Assembly: GCA_023213395.1 (NCBI GenBank) | Contig: CM041465.1 | Span: 103,237,741-103,301,740, forward strand | DNA: 64,000 nucleotides | Origin: Cycas panzhihuaensis | Taxonomy: Eukaryota > Cycadophyta | Direction of reading: 5' to 3' | Part shown: positions 20,220-30,973 of the stretch, piece after piece | Numbering within the stretch: position 1 is the stretch's first letter | How the letters are laid out: every line of letters begins with the position of its first letter | The notes under the pieces: model-generated | Seen by the model: only the letters and a program-made list of their open reading frames with translations | The model's database searches: none | Told to the model about the DNA's origin: nothing | Translations under genes and position numbers: made by a program

Positions 20220-22785
20220 TGTTTCCGGCTCTGGGGAATGGACTCGAGACGTATCGACTCAGGTAAGCTCAGGTATACATTCTTACTTCTCTCTACTCTT
20301 GCTTGACTGAGGTCATTTAGTATAGACTACCTGACGCATGCTTGCCTGCCTGCATTGCCTCTTTGCTTGATCATATTGCATGTGCTTACAGCACGCTTTC
20401 AGCCTATGATGACTCACAATGGGGGCATTCCTCAATGAATGTTACACTCCATATGGCACACAACCACCCACTTCGTCTCCACGACCCCTTAGGATGCCTC
20501 AGTCAGCCATGTTCGCCCCTTTTTATGACACCCTACTCGTGTTGCAGTCTCTTCCAAGTCTGATTAAATCCTTGGTTGAGACCTAGTTCATATTCTTGGC
20601 TACTTGCCCATCACCTGGGTATTCCCCCCAGTTGTTTTAACCTTAATTTACTCTTAATATTAACTCCAAACCCTTATTTCTGCTCATTTTTGCTTATTTT
20701 TTTGCTTGCAGTCTCGTACTGCTCTAAACTTAGCGGTACTGCGATCTTTGCCGCGGTACCGTGAAGTTTACCATAGGGCGACTATTTGAAAAAACTTTTT
20801 AAAATCACACGAGAGTTTCTGCTTTTTTCATGGAACTGCTGCATGGCACCCATACATTTGCAGTGCCTTGAGATCCCCAACGTTCACCTGCACTGAGCAG
20901 AGGATAAAACAATAAATCCTCTTCATTTTCAAGAATCTTTTGCTTATTTTTACAGAGAATTATATAAAATCCTCCACAGAAAACTACTGCAGGGAGAGAC
21001 ACACAGCTGCTGGCTTATTACCAGGGACCATTGCTGCCCCTATTGCTCACAAACAGTAAGCTCTACATCTGTTTGCAGGTCTTCAAGGCTTCAAGGAGGA
21101 TATACTTCAAAGTCTCACAAAAGGACAAGTTTCAAAGGCTCTCAATTCATAGGATCACTCTCACATTTGTCTCCTCTTTCAAACCTGCCATCATATCTCA
21201 CTGAATGTTGGCCTTTTCCTACCATTTTCTAGCAAGTTCATGCTTGATATCTCCACTATAAGGTACCTTCATGTTTACTTTGAAATGCATGCCATTTGTT
21301 TCCATGTTTTATGAGTAAATTCCTAGTTTACATGCTTTTTTGGTTACTATGCCTGTTTGGCACTATTTTCCTTACTTGTTGCACCATAGTGTTCTCCCAC
21401 CATTCCTGCCAGCTTGCTTTTAGGAGGCTATTGTGAAGGGGTAACATAGAGGAAGTTAGAGGGGAGAAGGTGGGGTCAATCCCCCTTGCCGCCCTTCTCC
21501 CCAAGGGTTTTGTCCCTTACTTTCTCTCCCTTTATACCTTTGTGTCTTTCTAGAAGTTGAGTTAGGGAATTTGGAGGCTCATTGTTGGATCTAAATCTGT
21601 GTTGGCAGCCCATTGCCACGCTAGTTTTAAATTTTCGTCTGTTGGTTTTGAGCATCGCATAAGCCCCAAAACCACTTCTTACCGGTTAACAGTTTGCCAC
21701 CCACCCAGTCGAATGATTTGCTGTTTGTAGCATCTCATTCTTTGGGTGCTTGCATACCTTTTAGTGACCTTTTTCCTTCTTGTTGTTCGCTGCCCCATGT
21801 TCTTGCTGTGAGTTTGTTTTCCTTTGTCGAGGCTATATGGAGGCTTCATGTGGGTGAGTTAGCCATTCCGAGGCTATGCTCTTATTTGGGTGTCATTTGC
21901 AATAACTGTTAGTGGAATCTTTGTTGAATGTTATTTCATTAAATAGTAATACATATGCTTAGCTTAGTTTTATTCTGTTTCCTCTAAATTTGGTATACAT
22001 ATTAGATATGTTTCGTAGCCCCTCTTTCGAGAGGGAGACACTTACTTATTTGCTTGGCAGGATCTCGCATCAGTGGAGTTGCGTGTGGAACAAACCCATT
22101 GTAGGTTAGTTCCATATTTGACGCTTTTTATCATTCTCTGTTATTTACCATCCACTTTTTGCACATATTGGGGAGGTAAGCTAACCCCTCTTCGGTCGTT
22201 CATGGCATCCATCACCGATCGGTATCGCATGTGTAACAAGTGGAGCGGGAAGGAGTAGGAAGCAAAGAGATGCGTAGCACTCCATTCAGACGCCAGGTCC
22301 AGGTATTTTCCTTGTCCTTGCATGTTTTCTTTATGGTGTTGTACTTTATGCACATGCTTGTATAGTTAGAAACACATAAGAAACCAAAAGAGGAAAAGAA
22401 CATACTTTTGTTTTACATATCTTTTATCTAGTGGTTAGTCTAGCATATTTAGATAGCTCACTTCATGTTAGAACTACCCACACCTTGCCCCTTTGGCCAG
22501 CCTATACCTAGACACCACGTTTTACACACATTCTCATTCTCGTGTTGCCTTCTCACTTCCTTGAGAAGGCACAACATGCCAGGTTCTCTCCTCCTCTTCC
22601 TGACCATCCGAGGGGTAGGAAGGCCTCGCCTTGTGTAGCTACCTAGAAGCAACCAAGCACCTCTGCATGTCCTAAATTTGTGCTCAGGCGCACGGATACC
22701 CTGCGAGGAGAGTTAGCCCAACCTAATCTTACATAACCAATCCTCTTGCTAAACGTAGGGATACCACCCCGCGGCAAGCGTTTCA
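20220..22785 (+). repeat. Tat-2 3' LTR
   Basis: 2,566 bp, colinear with the 5' LTR. It starts TGTTTCCGG and ends GCGTTTCA, followed by the target copy GTGAC. It keeps more CpG-containing sites than the 5' LTR in some stretches, for instance GACTCGAGACGTATCGACTC, where the 5' LTR has ACTCAAGATGCATCAACTC. Confidence 0.92.
20725..20770 (+). promoter_or_regulatory. LTR inverted-repeat motif (best-kept copy)
   Basis: TAAACTTAGCGGTAC and GTACCGTGAAGTTTA form an imperfect inverted repeat (13 of 15 arm positions pair) around TGCGATCTTTGCCGCG. The left arm is the same string found in the palindrome at the antisense promoter. It recurs in all LTR copies that include this part (5676-5720, 6622-6660). 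Confidence 0.6.
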
Positions 22786-22790
22786 GTGAC

Positions 22791-22885
22791 CTCGGTCAAA
22801 TAAGAGTGAGGATGGGAGCAAGAATATATACCTAAGCTTACCTAAGTCGATGTGTCCCAAGTCCATTCCCAGTAGCCGAGAAATA
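22791..22885 (-). repeat. Tat-1 LTR, first 95 bp cut off by Tat-2
   Basis: The reverse complement matches the start of the Tat-2 LTRs: GGCTACTGGGAATGG, ACTTAGGTAAGCTTAGGTATATATTC. It begins TATTTC where the family has TGTTTC. ATGAC at 22,886-22,890 would be the Tat-1 target-site copy, after which copia coding resumes. Confidence 0.85.
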
Positions 22886-22890
22886 ATGAC

Positions 22891-24120
22891 AAAACCTAAT
22901 AACTAGTCGAAGGCATTGGAAACATATGCCTAAAACTCCTAGGTGTGAGAGACATTACATTACTTGATGTTCTGTATATTCTTAATTTAAAACAAAACCT
23001 ACTCTTCTTATCTACTCTTGTCTCTCATGGATTCAATCTTAGTATTACCATAAATGGCCAAACTCTCTAGGTCATTTACCCTCCAATAAATCGAGTGGTC
23101 TTGACTAGAAAGTTTATTAACAGATTATTTAAATTGAATGACTCCTTATCTTCTGAAGCCAATTATACTCAAAGCCCTTGTGCTGATGAAGACTTTACTT
23201 TTAATACCACTTTGACACACCCTAAGCTGCCCCAAAAACTCTTTTGCATGCTCATATGGTCCATGTTCATATCAATCAACTTAACGATCTTTGTCATACC
23301 CTTCTAGGTCTGCCCAAGTTCTTCTCTAAGCCTTTTAAATGTGAAGCATGTATCACAGCCAAATCTCATAAACAACCCTTTGTCGATAGTAAGTGGAAGT
23401 CAAGTCATCATATTCAATTAGTATACTTTTATCTATGCAGACCAGTGCCTATTCCATCATTGAAGCATAAATTATGTTACATATATTTCATTGATGATTT
23501 TACCAGGAAAGTGTGGGTGTCTTTTCTAACCAAGAAAGATGAGGCATTTGGTGTCTTTAAATATTCTAAATCTCATACTGAAAAGGAGTCAAGTTATCAG
23601 ATTAAGTGTTTCTGAATAGATAATGGTAGAGAATATACTTCTACTAAGTTTGAAGGCTATCTACGAGACAACGACATCAAGCATCATACTATAATAGCAG
23701 GCATCCCCCAACATAATAGAGTTACCAAGCATATGAATAGGTCTATTATGAATATAACTTGAGTTATTCTAGTTTATAAAAATGTACTTATTTACCTATG
23801 GGTGGAAGTAATTTGGAAATCTATTTATTGTATGAATGCTATTAGCCCATCGAAAGGAGTAACTTCTCCTAATGAAAAGTAGACTAAATAGGCCCCTACT
23901 ACCTACCACTTCAAAATATTTAGCTTAATATACTATGCCCATATACCGGATAGAGATTGAAATAAACTCTAGCCTAGGGCACTTAAAGGCGTCTTTGTTG
24001 GATACCTTATAGACAAGAAAAGATATAAGGTCTTTATACCTTCATAGTAGAAGATTATCGTTACCAAAGACATGGTGTTTGCTGAAACAGAGGATCAATT
24101 ATTATAATTAGACTCCAAAC
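22891..24120 (+). pseudogene. Ty1/copia protease end and integrase
   Basis: Decayed polyprotein of the host copia element, whose gag and 5' LTR lie left of the window beyond Tat-1. The end of the protease region reads LDVLYILNLKQNLLFLSTL (22,950-23,030). The GAG-pre-integrase HHCC zinc region is at about 23,220-23,360 (VHINQLNDL, CEACITAKSHKQPF). The core has IYFIDDFTRKVWVSFL, then IDNGREYTSTKFEGYL. The third catalytic region, normally NGVAERKNR, reads NRVTKHMNR, so the glutamate is lost. TLKGVFVGY-type sequence (LKGVFVGYLIDKKRYKVF) closes the domain. About ten in-frame stops, nearly all TAG or TGA. Confidence 0.88.
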
Positions 24121-24560
24121 ACTGAACCATCGTTATTATGATGTTATTTAATATGATGTACAAATTCTAAAATTTAGGGGGGGAGACACTCAAGAGTTAC
24201 TCAAACTATTAGAATCTGATAATAGAGCCATGGAGGATAGTAGTTGTGACTCTAAACTAATGAGTATATATCATGCACCACTATTCAAGACTAATAGAGT
24301 TGATAAAGGTAAAGTAGTAGTAGATGGACTATGCTCTATAGATGCATCAATATCCTCCTCAACAAATATGTAAAATGATCATTTTCAAGATCTAAATGAA
24401 AACCATGTAGTTAGAGAAATGAAGACCTCATTCCCAACTTAAGGTTCTCATGAAGCTTGCTAGCTAAGGATATACAACCTGATGAGATGGGCAAAATTGG
24501 CACTCGAAGTGCCTACAGAGGTAAGATGTAGGAATCACTTTTCATTTAGTTAGAACTAGC
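24121..24560 (+). other. Copia integrase-RT linker
   Basis: Non-conserved polyprotein spacer, Asp/Glu/Ser-rich where readable. No catalytic motif. Confidence 0.55.
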
Positions 24561-25058
24561 AGAACTACATCTTACTCTCAATGAAGAGCCCCTCTCATAC
24601 CAAGAAGCTATAAAATACATAGCTTGGAGGAATGCCATGAATGAAGAGTATCAATCTCTTATAAAAAATGGTACATGGGAACTTGTCGACCTACCACTTG
24701 GAAGAAAGGTAGTTTGAAACAAATGGATGTACATAAATAAATACAGATTTGATGGCACCCTTGAAAAACACAAGATGAGGTTGGTAGCAAAGGGATTCAC
24801 ATAAAAGGAAGGTATCAACTACACTGAAGTTTTTACACCTACAACCAACTGGCCTACAATCAAAACTCTTGTGGCAATAGGGCTAGAAGATTCACCAGCT
24901 CAATGTAAAAATTACATTTTTCAATGGTGCTCTGAGAGAAGAAATCTACATAGCTCAGCCTGAAGGATTTAAGATTGTTGGTCTAGAACATAAGGTGTAT
25001 AGGCTCAAAAAGTCATTGTACGGCCTTAAACAAGCCCCTTATACTTAGTTCACCAAGT
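24561..25058 (+). pseudogene. Copia reverse transcriptase, N-terminal half
   Basis: It matches the start of copia RT: SYQEAIKYIAWRNAMNEEYQ, NGTWELVDLP, KWMYINKYRFDGTLEKHK, RLVAKGFT, EVFTP, then after a frameshift FFNGALREEIYIAQPEGF, VYRLKKSLYGLKQAP. It stops at FTKL (25,058), where a 5.9 kb element is inserted. Translation resumes at 30,974 with SKRMSQLRYEVCDYQD, so the target was inside RT. The 5-bp duplication is CAAGT (25,054-25,058 and 30,969-30,973). Confidence 0.88.
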
Positions 25059-25138
25059 TGAAGGAAAATAGATAGCCAGACTAGGCTCTGATACCAAATG
25101 AAGGAAAATAGATAGCCAGACTAAGCTCTGATACCATG
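25059..25138 (-). repeat. 40-bp tandem repeat carrying a PBS copy, at the LTR end
   Basis: Two 40-bp units (25,059-25,098 and 25,099-25,138) differing at one or two bases. Each contains GCTCTGATACCA, the complement of the initiator-Met primer site. At the right LTR (30,652-30,691) one such unit is followed by the working PBS at the same 40-bp spacing. The unit is thus LTR end plus duplicated PBS. Confidence 0.85.
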
Positions 25139-25536
25139 TTAGAAATAATATTTGCAAGAAATAATAATAGCAAGATTATGCTCTATATCAGTATTGCATC
25201 AATACATCAGTGTATCACCATTACAATAGCATAAACACATGAAAGCCTTGTTGTTCAATCCATTGTAGTAGAATGAGCATTACAAATCTCCTCAAAAGTA
25301 GGCGGTGTCTAAAGACACCAGGGTTGTACACCCCCTAACATTTATAGTTTTGGGGGAGGAGAGAAACTCCTCAACCCCTGAATTCAAATTAATAATAAAA
25401 TAATACAACTTAACTCAAATGAAACTAACTCAACTTACCTTAACTTACCTTAACATGTTGAGCATCACATGTCTAAATTGAGGTGCACAATCCTGGTAGA
25501 TAAGAGGGAGTGGAGTGATGACATTACACTCCAACA
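25059..25536 (-). repeat. Copia-N 3' LTR (left)
   Basis: On the minus strand it starts TGTTGGAGTGTAATG and contains CTAACA just before the 40-bp tandem units, ending TTCCTTCA. 478 bp with both units. The body does not align with the right LTR beyond the terminal motifs. Confidence 0.75.
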
Positions 25537-25549
25537 TTCTCCCCCTTAA
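25537..25549 (-). other. Copia-N polypurine tract
   Basis: TTAAGGGGGAGAA on the minus strand directly before TGTTGG, the classic Ty1/copia plus-strand primer. Confidence 0.85.
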
Positions 25550-26272
25550 TGTTAGCACGAACACTTGTATCTTTTCCTTGAACTTGTGGAATTGGTACTT
25601 GAGAAAAACTTTGAAATTCTGATCTTGATCTTTATCAACTCTTCTCACCCTTATAGTCATATATATCTCTTTATCATAGAATGATGTAGGAAGACTATAG
25701 GTAGATGAAACTTGATGCAAATGTAGATGAATAGCTGGAATTTGGACTTTGTCAACTGGAACATTAGGAAGGCTTTGAACTTGAACTTTTGTAATCTTTA
25801 TGCTTTGAACAGTTGTCATATCATCAGGTTCATTTTTCGTTATGTCATAAGATTCATCTTCATGATGCTCCCCCTCAAATGGAGGATCAAATCCTTGTGC
25901 AACAAGGTGGTCCTGCATTTGATCTGAATCCTTATGGGTGTTGTCGTCATGATCTATCTGTTCTGTTACCTATCTCACATGCTCATCAAAAATGTCATCA
26001 AATACATTGGGGGTATCTCCCCCATAAATGGAAATCAATAAATCCCAAACAGGCTTAGATGTTGTTAATTTAGAAACCAGTGAAAAAATATCATCAGTCA
26101 TAGTGCAAAATAATAAACCTAATACTTCATTATCTTTTCTAAAATTTTCTTTGATGCTAAGGTCACATTCATGTTGTAAGTACTTTAAAAGATCATGTTC
26201 AATAAAGTAAGTTTGCATGGTGTCATACCATAGTGAAAAGTTATGGCCATCAAAAATGGGGAATTGTGCCAT
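25550..26272 (-). pseudogene. Copia-N gag-like ORF
   Basis: From 26,272 the minus strand reads MAQFPIFDGHNFSLWYDTM, the F.G.N(Y/F)..W...M start of the copia gag (UBN2-type) domain. FRKDNEVLGLLFCTMTDDIF and PVWDLLISIYGG follow, also typical of that domain. One TAA ends the first 100 codons (25,970). A second open stretch (25,918-25,445) is acidic, then Lys/Gln-rich, and runs to the polypurine tract and a little beyond. It has no zinc knuckle, protease or integrase motif. It may be gag N-terminus fused to a pol linker after an internal deletion. Confidence 0.7.
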
Positions 26273-27649
26273 TTTGAAAGTAATGTATTCAATAAGAAAA
26301 TAATGATGCGTTTGAAAGCAAACTTAAAAAAACTCATTTTCACTTATGCAAAACTTGAAATAAACTTTTGAGAATAAATAGTTTTCAAAAAATGCCAATT
26401 TCTCAAATGAGTAATGTAAATCTTCAATGTAAAAGGAATCCTTTTTATATAAAAATAAATATATATTGCCTTATAAACAAATGATGGTTCAAAACAATGT
26501 AAAATGCTTGTAGAAAGATCAAATAGAAACCTTGAGTAAACAATGAAATATGAACTAGAATCTTCTTTAAAATTCTGAAAGAATACAAGCTTATTAGGAT
26601 GTACGTATATGCTCAACTTTAACAGCTTGAAAACTATATTGAATAATGTCAGAATAACTTAAAATTTTACCAATATGTAGATTAACAAGGTGTGAATTCA
26701 ATGAAATAAACGGTTTTGAAAATGGGTACCAATAAATCACAATTTGAATGATGCAAAGGTATAGACCTCCTTATGGAGCCTAACAGGAGTAGGGTAGTCA
26801 AAATTTGCATAAAATTACTAATTAACCTTTAGAAAAAGTTGAACAAAGGATCAAAATATTGTTTATGAAGTATTTAATGTTCTTTCAATTGAAAATTTTG
26901 AAAAATATATTAAAAAGGTGTAAAAACCAGTAGATTTAGGACAATGAGATACCTCAACTTTGACTGATTTGAAAGATAAGAAAAATGTGTCAAAATATAT
27001 AAAAAAATATGTCAAAATGAAGAGAAATGAGTCAGCTTCCCAACGAAGTTGACGGAATTGAAATCTGATAAAAAATGCAAAAGTTATAGTGAAAAATGTA
27101 ACAAGTGTCTTTATGGAGAATGTTAAAAAATAGACAAAAAACAACTAAATTCCTTCTTTCAGCGATTAAAATATTAGTGAATATGAACTCAAAAAATTGA
27201 AGTAAAAGGTGGGTATTAAAATCTATACAACGTAGATCACTATAGAGGTAATTTGGGTAAAAAATAGTTTATCAGAAATAAATGACACCCAGTTCTAAAA
27301 ATGATTTTGTTAAAAATGTGAAAATTACTGAAATTTTGAAAGTCTAATGTTAAAATGGTCAAAACAAGGTCAAATTGGCACCAAATTGGTTTTATGACCA
27401 GTCGAAATCGGTGTACGGAAAATTTCTGATCTATTGGCGTAAGTTTCGTCTGAAACCGATAAGCTAGCGAGAAGTTATAGCCACAAAAGCGCCAAAAACT
27501 TTATGTAAAATAAAAAATTAAAAAAAAATAAAAATGAAAAACGTTTAAAAAACTGTTTTGAAAGTGGCTAGCAGTCACGTGATCATGAAATAAAATCGGG
27601 GGCTGAAAGCTTAAACCCTTAAAGCCGGATTTAAAAAACCATACAATAA
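26273..27649. other. AT-rich leader of Copia-N, part 1
   Basis: No gene. It is very A/T-rich with many AAAATTT-type strings and no conserved frame. In element orientation it lies just upstream of the gag ATG. Confidence 0.6.
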
Positions 27650-27898
27650 TTTTTTTTTTTTTGTTAATAAAAACTTTATATTATTAATGAAGGGCCAAAA
27701 TGAATACGAAACGGCAAAGCCAATGTATATATATGCAAATGCGCACTGAATTTATGTAGAGTCTTCTTTGTTGAAGAAAACCATTTGTCTTGATACCACG
27801 CGAGGTCTCACACGAGCAAATGCAGACTGCCTTAACACTGATAATCGCGCCTACCTGCGCGCTGGCAGGAAAAGCCTCAGCATGAGGAGGAGACGATA

Positions 27899-27982
27899 GC
27901 TGCATGCCAATATCACGCAGCCGAACGTGCAACGAAGTGAGCTGCGTACCAATATCACGCAGCTAAACGTGCAACGAAGTGA
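27899..27982. repeat. 42-bp tandem repeat, two units
   Basis: Units at 27,899-27,940 and 27,941-27,982, differing at three positions, all C/T or A/G. Each contains CCAATATCACGCAGC and GTGCAACGAAGTGA. Confidence 0.9.
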
Positions 27983-28343
27983 ACTCAATATTTAAAACTA
28001 ATATATACACGCAGCCGAAAATACATAATGAAAATAATGCGAGGCAGAATATGAGTTAATAAATGAGAGCAGCGCGCCGTTAGAGGACGTCTAAAGAGAG
28101 AGCAGCACGGAAAAGGGCTGTAATAAATGAGTTACCAAGCCAACATAGTGGCAGAGCTAATCAGCCCTTGGCTGCGCAGCGAGTACCATGAAAAATATAT
28201 AAATAAATAATAAACAAATCTTTGCTAAGCGGGCGTGCACCGATTGCGGGTCGAGGCGGCGGCGAGACTAACACAGAGTTTGAAAAACTTCTAAAGACGG
28301 GAGGATCGGCAATATATAGAACGATGCGACGAGGTTACGGTGG

Positions 28344-28682
28344 GTGCCAAACAGAGGCAAAATAGTAGCTGCGCACCAATTACAGAGGTCGAAACGCGAT
28401 GCAATAACACTGAGACCGAGCAGATTGCACAGAGGCGAAGGCAGAGATTTCAATGAGCCAACAGAACGAGAAAAAATGCAAGACACAATATCAAATTTGC
28501 AGGAAGAGAAAGCGAGGGTTTTGATTCAATTGTCGGTAGAGAGTCTTCACACAAAGCATTTGCAGGATGAAATATACAATTTGAAGGAAGATATGCAAAC
28601 CAGTGTAGAAGCTATTATTTTGGTACAAGAGCACAACCACCCGCATATGCTGCTATTACAAATAAGAAATGCCAAAAAGTAG
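28344..28682 (+). CDS. Unrecognised coiled-coil-like ORF in the CpG island
   Basis: 112 codons; I do not recognise the family. Residues 45-90 are rich in Glu, Lys, Leu and Gln with a heptad-like pattern (EREKMQDTISNLQEEKARV, HLQDEIYNLKEDMQTSVEAI), suggesting a coiled coil. The first 40 residues are Arg/Lys-rich. A GT..AG boundary could sit at AATTTGCAG|G (28,492-28,501), so part of it could be an exon. It stands alone, opposite in strand to the element's gag, in sequence of different base composition. It may be a captured host fragment or chance. Confidence 0.3.
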   Translation: MPNRGKIVAAHQLQRSKRDAITLRPSRLHRGEGRDFNEPTEREKMQDTISNLQEEKARVLIQLSVESLHTKHLQDEIYNLKEDMQTSVEAIILVQEHNHPHMLLLQIRNAKK

Positions 28683-28690
28683 TTTTCTAA

Positions 28691-30637
28691 ATTGTGGGTC
28701 TTGGAATGTATATATTTTAGAAATGGTAAATAGAGCTATTTCAGCTGCCAACCAAGTAGCTAATGTAGTAAGAATGGCTACAGTGAAAGATATTCAGAGA
28801 GAAATGGATGGCAACGTGCCTATTCCAGGGGTATAAATATTACAGTCAACGGAAATTTTCTATACCAAATTAATTTCCTATGTTTGCAAGGAATTTCAAG
28901 TTTCTTGAGTTTTAAAGTTCTGGTAACCAGCAGCTGTTGTAGATCTCTAACTTTATTTATTGTAATAGAAGTCCTCAAAAGATCAATATGCTTAATATCT
29001 CATCTAGAAGGTATTTTCATACAAATATTCAGAGAATGCGGAATCCTGATGCTTATGCACTTGGGTTTTTCTATTGTAATAACATAAGTGCTCGTTGTAT
29101 GATTACAATATTTGTTCAATGAGTGTAGATTGAAAGAACCAATGTATTGAAAGAATGAGGTGAACCAGGCATGAGAGCTTGGAAAGGAGAGGCTACAAGG
29201 CTTTGGATTCTCTTTTGTATACTTTGAAGTTAATAAGGAACAAAGAGGATTTGATTTAAGCCTCTTGCATAAGGTGACGTAGAGTAGTCTGATATTTGGA
29301 TATTTGTCCTTTTAAAAATATGGCTCAACAATTGGGCCTAAACTTAAAACACACATATAACAAAGAGAAGAATGAGGTTCTTGATGTGAGTATGGTTCTG
29401 CTACAAAATTACTTATCAGATTTCGATCAAGGTATGGATCTACACAATGTGAGTATCACTTGAATGAAAAAGAATATTTTAGCAAATGTTGAGAACGATT
29501 GCTCTTAAAAAATGTAGTTATGGAATCGAATGGCAAGCTAAAGTAGGACTCTACTAGGTTTGGAGGATATAACCCAAGCTAGAAGTTGGAAATACTAATG
29601 AGTAACGGTAAAAAAGTTATACTTCAACCCAGATTTGTATAGGCCTTTCAACATAAATACTTCAAATAAACCAGATCCTTCTTTTCCCCTTTTAATATAT
29701 TGACAGAAAAAATATATAAAAAATATCTATAAATTTGTATTTGAAACAAACTTTCAAATATGTTGCAGGTATATGAAAAAATATACAAGATTTTACAGAA
29801 ATTTCTTCAAATAATAACAGTAAAACAACTTAATGGAGCAATATACTCATATAACAGAGTCACAATATTGATAAATTTTTTAAATATTTCGAAAAGAATA
29901 TATCATAAAAACTCTTATATATTTGTATTTGTAAATTTTTCAAAGGAATATATTGAGCAGATATATAAAATATTTGTAAACTTGAAAATATAACAGAAGA
30001 ACCTAGAATACGCAGCTGTAGCTGGGTTGATCTTGTGTATATCTTCTTCAAAAAGCTGAATATGCTCTAAATACTGTAGATCTGATAAACAGTCTGGAAA
30101 ATATAGTCAGAAAATATGATGGAAAATGTAGATTTGAGCTAAATGTAGCAGAAAATATTGAAAAAACCTGATACAATAAGCAGATTTATAATAAAATTAG
30201 CAGATCTGAAGTAACAAATTGTAGATATTTGAAGAAAACTTGATAACTTTTGTATGCAGCTGATGCTCTTTTGCAAATCTGCTAAAAATATCAAATAAAG
30301 TAGACAAATAACTTGTAAACTGTCAAAATATATGATAAATCTGTAGATCAGAAGAGAAAATAACTCAAATATGAGAATAAAACTTGAATGTATATAACTT
30401 GCTGCTGAAAAATCCTTTGTAGATCTGCACAAATCTGAAAATAGATCTCAGTAATATTTGTTGAACCAGAAATATAGCTCAATAATAATCAAAATCTGCT
30501 GAAATAATATATAAAACTTGCTGAAATTTTCAGAAAATAAATCTAGTTAATATATATTACTTGTGGAAAAATCTGTTGTAGAGTGCCAGTAGATCCTGTT
30601 GTTCTTCTTCAAAACTTCAGCAGGTCAGCAATCGCCT
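28691..30637. other. AT-rich leader of Copia-N, part 2
   Basis: No gene. From about 30,060 to 30,600 a short degenerate motif around GTAGATCTG or CAGATCTG recurs many times, giving a loosely repetitive leader next to the PBS. Confidence 0.5.
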
Positions 30638-30649
30638 GCTCTGATACCA
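30638..30649 (-). other. Copia-N primer binding site
   Basis: GCTCTGATACCA on the + strand, a 12-base match to the initiator-Met tRNA site on the minus strand, two bases inside the right LTR. Confidence 0.85.
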
Positions 30650-30651
30650 AA

Positions 30652-30968
30652 TGAAGGAAAATAGATAGCCAGACTAGGCTCTGATACCATGTTAGGATTA
30701 GTAATTTGACAAGCATATTAAACCCTAATGGTGAGCAACAAAAGATGAAGTATGCACAAAATAGACTCCATGTTGGAGAATTGACCAAAACTCAATTATG
30801 AACAAATAAGAGTACATACTTATAGTACAACCTCACCACTAGAGAAAGAACCCCATTGGACTACTTAGATGTGGCACACATATCAAGGTGGCCCACAACT
30901 CTAATATAGAATACACAAGATAGAGAGAGTTTACATAGGGCTAATGGAATTGAGTATTACACCCAACA
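30652..30968 (-). repeat. Copia-N 5' LTR (right)
   Basis: 317 bp on the minus strand, from TGTTGGGTGTAATACTC to TTCCTTCA, the last 40 bp being the PBS-bearing unit. CAAGT follows on the outer side. Confidence 0.75.
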
Positions 30969-30973
30969 CAAGT

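Larger units (their letters stand above)
6128..22785 (+). mobile_element. Tat-2: complete Ty3/gypsy Tat-lineage LTR retrotransposon (16.66 kb)
   Basis: It is bounded by two LTRs (6128-8675 and 20,220-22,785) that begin TGTTTCC and end TTTCA, with a 5-bp target duplication. Internal order: PBS, gag, protease, RT, RNase H, integrase, a 177-bp tandem repeat, an antisense gene with intron, an archaeal-type RNase H ORF, then the 3' LTR. The RT core (CVDF, NFPLPFID, FMDDMM), the DNGS protease motif and the large size point to the Tat branch. All reading frames carry stops, so it is not autonomous now. In stretches aligned by eye the LTRs differ at very roughly one base in 15-25, mostly C/T and G/A changes. 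Confidence 0.92.
27650..28690. other. CpG-retaining island of unknown origin
   Basis: It begins with a run of 13 T (27,650-27,662), then sequence much richer in CpG than its neighbours (CGCGCC, GCGCGC, GGCGGCGGCGAG). It holds a 42-bp tandem repeat and an open frame at 28,344-28,682. Read on the minus strand the T-run would be a poly(A) tail preceded by AT-rich 3'-end-like sequence. This could be a retroposed transcript carried within the element. No target duplication was found. Confidence 0.45.
25059..30968 (-). mobile_element. Copia-N: non-autonomous copia-like LTR element (5.9 kb) inside copia RT
   Basis: Both ends carry TG/CA and the CAAGT target duplication. On the minus strand: LTR (30,968-30,652), two bases, PBS TGGTATCAGAGC (30,649-30,638), a 4.4 kb leader, a short gag-like ORF (26,272), no pol, a polypurine tract (25,549-25,537), LTR (25,536-25,059). 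The lack of protease, integrase and RT makes it dependent on a partner element. The two LTRs share their ends but hardly any interior sequence, which is unusual for one insertion. Confidence 0.75.
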
